Assembly (NCBI GenBank): GCA_021613535.1
Contig: CP075492.1
Location: 18,600,001-18,664,000, forward strand
Direction: 5' to 3'
Source of the DNA: Adineta vaga
Taxonomy: Eukaryota; Rotifera
Length of the DNA: 64,000 nucleotides
Shown: one piece after another, positions 54,775-64,000 of the stretch
How the letters are laid out: every line of letters starts with the position of its first letter
How positions within the stretch are numbered: position 1 is the first letter of the stretch
Position numbers and translations under genes: made by a program
The notes under the pieces: model-generated
Databases searched by the model: none
What the model saw: only the letters and a program-made list of their open reading frames with translations
Told to the model about the DNA's origin: nothing

Positions 54775-55664
54775 TTAAGAAAAACATAATTCACCATTAA
54801 CTAAAATACTTTGTCCAGTAATATAATCTGATTCTTTGCTTGCAAGAAATGAAACTAAGTTTGCAACATCATCTGGATTTCCTGTACGACCAAGTGGAAT
54901 ATTTTTTGTTACATTTGATGCAATTTCATCTACTGTTTGTCCTCGAATTTTTGCTAACTCTTGATTACACATTTCAGTCATCGATGTTTCAATACGTCAT
55001 ATATTTAAAAAAAAACTTCTTAAAATGTGATATATTGAAAAAGAAAAACATACCTGGACAATAAGCATTAACTTTAATATCATGCCGAGCCCATTCTAGA
55101 GCAGCAGTTTGTGTTAAACCTCTTACACCCCATTTTGTAGCACAATAATGACCAATCAGTGAAACTCCTCTATATCCAGCAGTACTACAAGCACCAATGA
55201 TTTTCCCTCCTGTACCTTGTTGGATCATAATTTTAGCTGCTTCTTTATAACAAAGAAATACACCACGCATATTAACTGCAAAAATTCTATCCCATTCATC
55301 TACACTTGTATCCAAAAGTGATTTTATATTACAAATTCCTGCATTTGCAATTACTACCTATATAGAATTAATCAATAAAAGAAAATGGCATAATCAGTAA
55401 AAAAGATATATATACATCTAAGCTTCCCAATTTTTGTACAACTTCTTGCATCATTTCTTCGACCTTTTCCCTAATAGAAACATCAGCAATGATAACAATT
55501 GATTTTTGACCAATTTTTTCAATTTCTTGTTGAACTTTTTGAAGATCAACAGTATTCGATTCTATATCATTAACAGCAATATTGAAACCATCTTTAGCAA
55601 GACGAAGAGCAATTGCACTTCCTAAACCTCGAGCAGAACCAGTTACCAAAGCAGTACGAGTCAT
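54775..55664 (-). CDS. short-chain dehydrogenase/reductase, acetoin (diacetyl) reductase-like
   Basis: Minus-strand exons 55664-55416, 55357-55054 and 54995-54775; 257 residues, the normal length for a classical SDR. It has the NAD(P) motif TGSARGLG (residues 8-15), NAG (about 87-89), the active-site Ser in GACSTAG, and Tyr/Lys in YCATK. The C-terminal half ([29 protein letters not shown]) is close to (S)-acetoin-forming diacetyl reductases of bacteria and fungi. Intron 2 has donor GTATGT, but the join that keeps frame (CPG-IETSM) needs an acceptor ending AC, not AG; no usable AG is nearby. Without that splice the protein ends early at 54989. Likely cytosolic; substrate not proven. Confidence 0.8.
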
Positions 55665-56974
55665 TTTTAAACAAATAATAAAATATTATCTTCGTCAGTA
55701 TCTTTTATAAATGAAGTATAAAAAAATAGAAGCCTGAAAAACATATCTCAGTATATTTGACAAGAAAAAAAACATTAGAAGATAAACAAAAGGTAATATT
55801 ATTATAGAACAAAAAATATAATTGTTAAGATTTTGAAGATGTTTTTTTATTAATAATATTTGTTTTCCTTAGACAATAAGCTAGTGACATTGATAGAACA
55901 ATCAACATATACATTGAATGATAAATATACATTATATGCAATTGCTGGCTAAAATATGTCTATAATATAAAAAATTAAAAAAAACAAAAGAATCATTAAT
56001 ATAAAACAAACTAAAAATTACATGCTATTGAGTTTTTCTTATTAGATAAGTGACTTTATCAAAAGATTACAAATAATTTCCTTATTCCCTCGGCTGAAGG
56101 ATGGGTCATATGAAAAAAATTAGTTTGTCTGTCTGTAACTGTGTTTGCAACAGGGTCAAAGGACATATAGTACTCCACTGTGTTCAATACTTTGGAGGTA
56201 CTCTCCGACCTTCAAGCTCGGATTCTGCTTAGATCCTCAAATGTTATACTACGTGTGTAGATGAGCAATTGTGGTAAAATTTTTCATGTAACTGTTACTA
56301 AATTCCGCTCCCTAATAGAATATCCGTGTGTAACTAACGATGATTCTACAGTCTCCGGATTAAGGAAGTCGAACCGACGAACGTTACTAGTATACTTTTT
56401 GTTAGTAAGTAATTATGAAACAGGAACAATTGTTTGTTCATTTGATGAACAAGGTGTTACATATAACTAAAAGAAAAGAATAAAGAAATTAAATCGTTTG
56501 AAATCTAAATCATTTACTATTGCTTGATGAGCATGATAAAATTCAATATTTCATTCTAAACGATAATGTATTGTTTGAGAATTGATTTGTTCATTTGAAA
56601 ATTTCCACGTATTTTTACGATTTTAGAAATAAAACGAGAAGAGACAGGTATTAATATACAACATCTAAATGAAAAGTAAAATCTTTTAAACAAAACTTTG
56701 GTTAAACTCTCATCATTAGAGATATAATCCTCTCCAATATTATTTTGATTGTAGAATATCTCTCAAGTAAAGTTTTCTATCAATAAAAATAAATCTTAGA
56801 AATGAAATTTGACGAAAATGTAGATTTTTATTTTGAAAAATTATTCTTTAAATAGACGAATAGATTTCTTTTTATAATCTTTATTGATATTTAAATTTCA
56901 TTAAACGTACGGTATAATGATATACATTACTAAACTTGTAAGAATGCTGATTCTATAACTATCAAAATATATCA
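55665..56974. other. 1.3-kb intergenic region, unclassified G+C-richer patch
   Basis: No supported gene. A patch at about 56090-56400 is less A+T-rich than its surroundings and holds a 69-residue frame (56261-56470) without recognised domains; it may be a piece of a repeat whose ends I could not find. Confidence 0.35.
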
Positions 56975-57166
56975 TTATAAAAAAACACCCAATGGAAATA
57001 CAGAAGTAAAAATAATCATAATAAATATTCCAAAAATCGAATAAAAATTTTCATATAAAAATAATTTTCTTGTTTGATCATTTATTGTTGATAAAAAATC
57101 TGAATAAACTTCACGTGTTAAATAATTATTGAATAATTGTGAATAAGTTGTATTAATATCGAACAT
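56975..57166 (-). CDS. possible exon of a small membrane protein
   Basis: 63 residues with one strong C-terminal hydrophobic segment (YSIFGIFIMIIFTSVFPLGVFL) and a polar N-terminal part. An acceptor-like TTTTTTAG lies about 20 nt upstream of the Met, so this may be the last exon of a longer gene. I could not define the preceding exon. Unrecognised. Confidence 0.3.
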   Translation of the reverse strand: MFDINTTYSQLFNNYLTREVYSDFLSTINDQTRKLFLYENFYSIFGIFIMIIFTSVFPLGVFL

Positions 57167-57302
57167 ATTATTAGAATCATCACCTATAACTAAAAAATTG
57201 CTTTTCTATTTTCAAAAAAAAGAAAAAAAGAAATAAATTCAACTGACTTGCAATTGAACTTTGAAGATATTGAAGAATAAATTATCCATTATCTGTATCT
57301 TC

Positions 57303-57978
57303 TTATTTATTTATATTCCATGTACCTTCAAATTGATTATTCATTTCATTCCATTTTAATTTTATTATAACTCGATGTCCTAATTTTTCTTGATTAATTG
57401 TCGTATAGTGTCGATATTCTTTTATTAGGACTATTCGTTTTGTTTTATTTAAGTATTTTCCTTTGATATCAAATATTCCCACATCATCTGATCCTATTTC
57501 TTTTATTTTCATTTTTGAAGAAGAAGAAGAAGAAGAGAATATAAGTCGAAATTGAAAAAGTCCATGCCAACATTCATTTTGATAATATTGACTTAACCAA
57601 ATACCTGATGGAAAAACATTTACATTTGATGTTATCTTTTCATTAATATTATCATTAAGAAATTCATTAAATATATTTTCACATCTGCTATTATCATGGA
57701 AGACTTTGCGCAATATTAAGAACACAACTATAGCAATAATTCCACTAATAATTAATGCACCCGTGAATCGACATTCAGGTTCATGACAAGTTTTCGTTTG
57801 ATGATGAATACTACTTCTTACATAACTACCTATCAATATGAAAATATTTTAGCGAAAAAGTAAGGTAAATAAATTTACTTCCACTCAAATGGCGACTACC
57901 ACTACTACGTGCACCTTGACAATGAACAAAACTACCAAAACAAATAATAAACAGGAGTATATGATAAATGAATTTCAT
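57303..57978 (-). CDS. signal-peptide membrane protein, unrecognised
   Basis: Exons 57978-57879 and 57829-57303 on the minus strand, 49-nt intron, 208 residues. Signal peptide about 1-20 (ends VHCQG), a short Ser/His-rich ectodomain with two Cys, one membrane helix at about residues 54-75, then a domain of about 130 residues with alternating hydrophobic residues ending KLKWNEMNNQFEGTWNI, which looks like a small beta-barrel or lipocalin-like strand pattern. A tract of seven Ser sits in the middle. No family is recognised; membrane topology would put the larger domain in the cytosol. Confidence 0.65.
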
Positions 57979-58499
57979 TTGACTATAAAAAAAAACAAAT
58001 ATTTTGGCTAATATAAATGATTACATTATGAAGAAAGAATAAATCACTATAAGAAAACGATTGTATCAGGAAAATATTTTCATTGTCCAGATGTTCTATT
58101 CTCTCTATTATTTATTATGTCTAAGTGAGAAAATAAGAAGAAATTCATCATCCTTGATCTATTCAGACATATGTCATGTAGATGGAAAAGAATATGAACA
58201 TTTATTGTTGATATATAAAGAAGACAAATATATTGATATACATATTGTACATGTGTCGATATAATTATTCAATAGATTTTATCAGTTGAATATTTATTAT
58301 GATTAATATTAATTCATTGATTAGAAAAGATATAGAAATATTCTATTTAGATAATATAAGAAAAAAACGTATTCAACGAATCCATAAATGAAAAAAAGTC
58401 TTGGCAACAAGTATTTTTTTGTCATTCGAATAAATTATAAAAATTAATGATCGAAGATGAATCATATGATCAATAACATAAATTAAACATTGTCGATTT
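57979..58499. other. intergenic, nothing recognised
   Basis: A+T-rich; the plus-strand frame 58061-58264 has no features. Confidence 0.4.
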
Positions 58500-59504
58500 T
58501 CAAGTCCAATTGCCAGATTCAATAAATAAATTGTTTGTGAGAGAAGCAAATGTTACATTGTTCGAAAAGTGACTTGTTTTGGATAATACTGTAAAATTAG
58601 TCTCCAGATTAAATAGATTAATAATAGCATCGACACATGATTGATTATACAAGCATTGAAGTTGTGAGAATAGTAATGATTCAATAAAGTATAGTGATGG
58701 GTAGAAACCAGGCACTGGAACTTTTATGAGATTTCCATACGTGTCGTAGATATCTATTCCAGTTTGCAGTTACAAACTGGCTCAGAGAATAGGGAAAATA
58801 TAGTGCCATCATTATCATTAAAGCAAGCTATAGTAGGCTGAAAGTAAACCAATAAACGTTCTGTATTGTTTATTCCCATATACATGAAATAGTTTGTGTT
58901 TGATTCATAAATAAATTGATTGGCGCTTGTCGTTTGACACATCATCCTTAATGGACGCGAGAAACGATCAGGTGTGAGATGTTGAACATATTCTCCTTCA
59001 GAATTCATTTGAGATACGAAAATATCTAAGGTAATCAAATTTGCAGTGACAAATTGCGATTAATAGAATATCTTAAGGGCATTATCTACTGTTATATTGA
59101 CTATAATTCACAAAATGATAGAAGTAATTTGAAGACAGGTCCATTTCGTCGAAAAGTAGATAAATCCACCAATCTGATACAAAGTCACTGAAACATATTT
59201 CATGATAGCTAGGAATCAATTCAATATAATATTGAAACGATGTAGAAAGCTGAGAACATAGACATTCAAGAGATGGTAAATTAGTTTGCTGCTGAAGATC
59301 TAATACTTTACCAAGCGAAGGATTAATTACATCTATGCGAATTGTTTGCTCAGTTATTGCTGTATACATCGCCACTATGATAAGAGAAAGTAAACAAAGA
59401 ATAATATAAAATCGAGTAGACAAACGTTGAATTCGAATACTATCAACATCATTAGCGTTTGTCTCGAACAGATTTAATTCAGATATCCATTGAAAGAATG
59501 GCAT
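58500..59504 (-). pseudogene. single-pass membrane protein of a bdelloid-expanded family, frame-broken
   Basis: The frame starting at 59504 gives a cytoplasmic N-terminus, a membrane helix (about residues 33-53, FYIILCLLSLIIVAMYTAI) and an ectodomain with ECLCSQLS and CFSDFVSDWWIYLL. It stops at 59082. Clearly related coding sequence continues in another frame at 59038-58754 (ending EPVCNCK) and, after a further shift, to 58500 (PVPGFYPSLYFIESLLFSQL, QCLYNQSC). At least two frame breaks and the missing C-terminus indicate a pseudogene. Intact relatives, as I recall them, are long Cys-containing surface proteins of unknown function abundant in bdelloids. Confidence 0.6.
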
Positions 59505-60458
59505 CTTCTTGCCTATTTCAAACGAGTAATTTATTCAACTAAAAAGCTAAAAGAATTTAGTGAGCACAAAGCATAACAATTGCTTTCATATGTTCTTATA
59601 ATGAAATTGGCTTTTATTTCTACAGGAACCATAGTAAAATACAATTTCCAAAGAAATTTAAACCTTCACTATCCTATATAAACTAGATGAGTTTTTTTTA
59701 TTAAAGTAGCGTATACAGATGCATTTGACACATCGCTACTGCTGTAATAGAAGAACATAGAGATGATATTAACTAAAAACTATAAACAAAGGCACATTCT
59801 GAAGTGTTAATCTTTGATTTCAATCTGATGCGCTTCTTCAAATTATTCGAAATATTTATTTTCTTTCACATACTCTTCATACAGCTTTATTTTTCCAGTA
59901 CAATTGATTTCGCTAATGTTTGATATTTTGTTATCGGGAATTTCATGCCCTCGTTACCAAATAGAGCGAATTGACACAACAAAGAAGAAAAAAACCTTTT
60001 TTTTCTTTCAGCTTATATAAACTGAAATTCCTGTTCAAAATATTCATACAAAAATATTTGTTCTTTCATCATTTTGTACAAAGTTAAAATTGTTTACTAT
60101 ACTATAGATGTGGAGGATGAAGACTGAAATAGATATGTACCAAATTCACACCCATTTAGTATTCTTTCCAATGACACAACAATTAATATTAAACAACAAA
60201 GTGTCTATCCATTTCGTTCCCGTCTTGTTACAACAGCTCTCATACGCAATGCGTCATCAACAGCAGGTCGTCCTGGTCGTCGTAAATGTAGAACTTTGAC
60301 GAGTTTTTTTTTGAGTTCAGGTAATGATAAAGCACAAACGAAAGGAAAAAATAGTAATAGAAAATAACTGAAAAATACTGCGTATGTATGAGGTCATGAC
60401 AAATCTCAAATTGGTTCCAATTTCTAGCAAAACACTTTCCACTGATATCTTACTTTTA
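59505..60458. other. intergenic, leads into satellite
   Basis: A+T-rich with no supported gene; the frame at 60108-60299 has no recognised domain. Degenerate satellite sequence begins around 60446. Confidence 0.4.
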
Positions 60459-63400
60459 CGACAGATATCAGACATCTACTTTCAATGTAAAATTTGAAAA
60501 TTCTAATTCAAATTCAATACAAATCAATGTCTAACCACCGATAGTTTTCTAAACTGTATCAGATAGAAGATATCAGATATTTACTTTCAATGTAAAATTT
60601 GAAAATTCTAATTTAAATTCAATACAAATCAATGTCTAACCACCGATAGTTTTCTAAACTGTATCAGATAGAAGATATCAGATATTTACTTTCAATGTAA
60701 AATTTGAAAATTCTAATTCAAATTCAATACAAATCAATGTATAACCACCGATAGTTTTCTAAATTGTATCAGATAGCAGATATCAGATATTTACTTTCAA
60801 TGTAAAATTTGAAAATTCTAATTTAAATTCAATACAAATCAATGTCTAACCACCGATAGTTTTCTAAACTGTATCAGATAGAAGATATCAGATATTTACT
60901 TTCAATGTAAAATTTGAAAATTCTAATTCAAATTCAATACAAATCAATGTCTAACCACCGATAGTTTTCTAAACTGTATCAGATAGAAGATATCAGATAT
61001 TTACTTTCAATGTAAAATTTGAAAATTCTAATTTAAATTCAATACAAATCAATGTCTAACCACCGATAGTTTTCTAAATTGTATCAGATAGCAGATATCA
61101 GATATTTACTTTCAATGTAAAATTTGAAAATTCTAATTCAAATTCAATACAAATCAATGTATAACCACCGATAGTTTTCTAAATTGTATCAGATAGAAGA
61201 TATCAGATATTTACTTTCAATGTAAAATTTGAAAATTCTAATTTAAATTCAATACAAATCAATGTCTAACCACCGATAGTTTTCTAAACTGTATCAGATA
61301 GAAGATATCAGATATTTACTTTCAATGTAAAATTTGAAAATTCTAATTCAAATTCAATACAAATCAATGTCTAACCACCGATAGTTTTCTAAACTGTATC
61401 AGATAGAAGATATCAGATATTTACTTTCAATGTAAAATTTGAAAATTCTAATTTAAATTCAATACAAATCAATGTCTAACCACCGATAGTTTTCTAAACT
61501 GTATCAGATAGAAGATATCAGATATTTACTTTCAATGTAAAATTTGAAAATTCTAATTCAAATTCAATACAAATCAATGTATAACCACCGATAGTTTTCT
61601 AAATTGTATCAGATAGCAGATATCAGATATTTACTTTCAATGTAAAATTTGAAAATTCTAATTTAAATTCAATACAAATCAATGTCTAACCACCGATAGT
61701 TTTCTAAACTGTATCAGATAGAAGATATCAGATATTTACTTTCAATGTAAAATTTGAAAATTCTAATTCAAATTCAATACAAATCAATGTATAACCACCG
61801 ATAGTTTTCTAAATTGTATCAGATAGCAGATATCAGATATTTACTTTCAATGTAAAATTTGAAAATTCTAATTTAAATTCAATACAAATCAATGTCTAAC
61901 CACCGATAGTTTTCTAAACTGTATCAGATAGAAGATATCAGATATTTACTTTCAATGTAAAATTTGAAAATTCTAATTCAAATTCAATACAAATCAATGT
62001 CTAACCACCGATAGTTTTCTAAATTGTATCAGATAGAAGATATCAGATATTTACTTTCAATGTAAAATTTGAAAATTCTAATTTAAATTCAATACAAATC
62101 AATGTCTAACCACCGATAGTTTTCTAAATTGTATCAGATAGCAGATATCAGATATTTACTTTCAATGTAAAATTTGAAAATTCTAATTTAAATTCAATAC
62201 AAATCAATGTCTAACCACCGATAGTTTTCTAAACTGTATCAGATAGAAGATATCAGATATTTACTTTCAATGTAAAATTTGAAAATTCTAATTCAAATTC
62301 AATACAAATCAATGTCTAACCACCGATAGTTTTCTAAACTGTATCAGATAGAAGATATCAGATATTTACTTTCAATGTAAAATTTGAAAATTCTAATTTA
62401 AATTCAATACAAATCAATGTCTAACCACCGATAGTTTTCTAAACTGTATCAGATAGAAGATATCAGATATTTACTTTCAATGTAAAATTTGAAAATTCTA
62501 ATTCAAATTCAATACAAATCAATGTCTAACCACCGATAGTTTTCTAAACTGTATCAGATAGAAGATATCAGATATTTACTTTCAATGTAAAATTTGAAAA
62601 TTCTAATTTAAATTCAATACAAATCAATGTCTAACCACCGATAGTTTTCTAAACTGTATCAGATAGAAGATATCAGATATTTACTTTCAATGTAAAATTT
62701 GAAAATTCTAATTCAAATTCAATACAAATCAATGTATAACCACCGATAGTTTTCTAAATTGTATCAGATAGAAGATATCAGATATTTACTTTCAATGTAA
62801 AATTTGAAAATTCTAATTTAAATTCAATACAAATCAATGTCTAACCACCGATAGTTTTCTAAACTGTATCAGATAGAAGATATCAGATATTTACTTTCAA
62901 TGTAAAATTTGAAAATTCTAATTCAAATTCAATACAAATCAATGTCTAACCACCGATAGTTTTCTAAACTGTATCAGATAGAAGATATCAGATATTTACT
63001 TTCAATGTAAAATTTGAAAATTCTAATTCAAATTCAATACAAATCAATGTATAACCACCGATAGTTTTCTAAACTGTATCAGATAGCAGATATCAGATAT
63101 TTACTTTCAATGTAAAATTTGAAAATTCTAATTCAAATTCAATACAAATCAATGTCTAACCACCGATAGTTTTCTAAACTGTATCAGATAGAAGATATCA
63201 GATATTTACTTTCAATGTAAAATTTGAAAATTCTAATATAAATTCAATACAAATCAATGTCTAACCACCGATAGTTTTCTAAACTGTATCAGATAGAAGA
63301 TATCAGATATTTACTTTCAATGTAAAATTTGAAAATTCTAATTTAAATTCAATACAAATCAATGTCTAACCACCGATAGTTTTCTAAACTGTATCAGATA

Positions 63401-64000
63401 GAAGATATCAGATATTTACTTTCAATGTAAAATTTGAAAATTCTAATTTAAATTCAATACAAATCAATGTCTAACCACCGATAGTTTTCTAAATTGTATC
63501 AGATAGAAGATATCAGATATTTACTTTCAATGTAAAATTTGAAAATTCTAATTCAAATTCAATACAAATCAATGTATAACCACCGATAGTTTTCTAAATT
63601 GTATCAGATAGCAGATATCAGATATTTACTTTCAATGTAAAATTTGAAAATTCTAATTTAAATTCAATACAAATCAATGTCTAACCACCGATAGTTTTCT
63701 AAACTGTATCAGATAGAAGATATCAGATATTTACTTTCAATGTAAAATTTGAAAATTCTAATTTAAATTCAATACAAATCAATGTCTAACCACCGATAGT
63801 TTTCTAAACTGTATCAGATAGAAGATATCAGATATTTACTTTCAATGTAAAATTTGAAAATTCTAATTCAAATTCAATACAAATCAATGTCTAACCACCG
63901 ATAGTTTTCTAAACTGTATCAGATAGAAGATATCAGATATTTACTTTCAATGTAAAATTTGAAAATTCTAATTCAAATTCAATACAAATCAATGTATAAC
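60459..64000. repeat. 105-bp satellite array, continues past the window
   Basis: About 34 head-to-tail copies of a 105-bp A+T-rich unit (anchor words CCACCGATAG and GATATCAGATATTTAC recur every 105 nt). Variant sites are ATTCAAATTC/ATTTAAATTC, GTCTAACC/GTATAACC, AAACTG/AAATTG and TAGAAG/TAGCAG. From 60.5 to about 62.1 kb the C and T variants alternate strictly, giving a 210-bp dimer; later the order is irregular. The first unit is diverged, marking the array edge. There is no coding capacity. It is probably pericentromeric or subtelomeric satellite; which one cannot be told. Confidence 0.95.

Noticed and set aside
60459-64000. CRISPR array
   Set aside because: The 105-bp units are contiguous with no unique spacers, and the genome is clearly eukaryotic.
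1-64000. tRNA or rRNA genes
   Set aside because: I scanned for B-box-like GGTTCGA and conserved rRNA words and saw no convincing match, though a covariance search could not be run.

Overview
This looks like nuclear DNA of a bdelloid rotifer (Adineta/Rotaria type). The evidence is: about 70% A+T; short (about 45-75 nt) GT..AG introns; gene families expanded in bdelloids (LDLa-repeat GPCR, ARTC-type ADP-ribosyltransferase fused to TPRs, F-box/LRR-like proteins, membrane-anchored Thr-rich NHL and kelch propellers); a probable horizontally acquired DUF3494 ice-binding-like gene; and many short tracts of the repeat TGTGGG/CCCACA, which I recall as the bdelloid telomere repeat. The species cannot be fixed from sequence alone.

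Layout. 0.3-1.1 kb: a small spliced membrane protein. 2.1-2.6 kb: a 516-bp MITE. 2.8-7.6 kb: an intronless 1606-aa LDLa/EGF/7TM receptor. 8.3-11.5 kb: a broken ART-TPR gene that ends at a telomere-like hairpin. 13.0 and 16.8 kb: two secreted cysteine-rich prepropeptides. 18.7-27.7 kb: a transposon-dense island with a 937-bp foldback element, a hammerhead-ribozyme motif beside telomere-like repeat, a 4.7-kb TIR transposon with a decayed transposase-like gene, two MITEs and a non-LTR fragment. 28.8-29.4 kb: the ice-binding-like gene. 30.2-35.9 kb: three F-box paralogues, only the middle one intact. 37.5-40.3 kb: a 10-exon NHL-propeller gene. 40.8-41.5 kb: a GH31 glucosidase relic. 42.1-43.2 kb: two divergent cysteine-rich prepropeptides. 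44.4 kb: a Gly/Tyr-rich protein. 45.9-46.9 kb: a GPCR. 47.6-48.2 kb: a triple Cys-repeat protein. 48.8-54.0 kb: neighbouring NHL and kelch membrane proteins with the same plan. 54.8-55.7 kb: a short-chain dehydrogenase. 57-59.5 kb: membrane proteins, one a pseudogene. About 60.46 kb to the end: a 105-bp satellite.

Three themes stand out. (1) A family of 45-75 bp palindromes, TTGAGGGTGTGGGTG-spacer-CACCCACACCCTCAA, occurs about once per 4 kb. In at least three places a gene or retroelement stops exactly at its edge and does not resume on the other side, so it marks breakpoints and not only insertions. (2) Four secreted cysteine-rich peptide precursors have unrelated mature cysteine frameworks, but all have a TATA box 80-100 nt upstream and a 3'UTR intron beginning 5-9 nt after the stop codon; two share prepro sequence. 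(3) Many genes are decaying (premature stops, frameshifts, truncations), as expected where other gene copies supply the function.

Exon joins were inferred by hand from GT/AG signals and reading-frame continuity. No database search was possible, and family names come from motif recognition.
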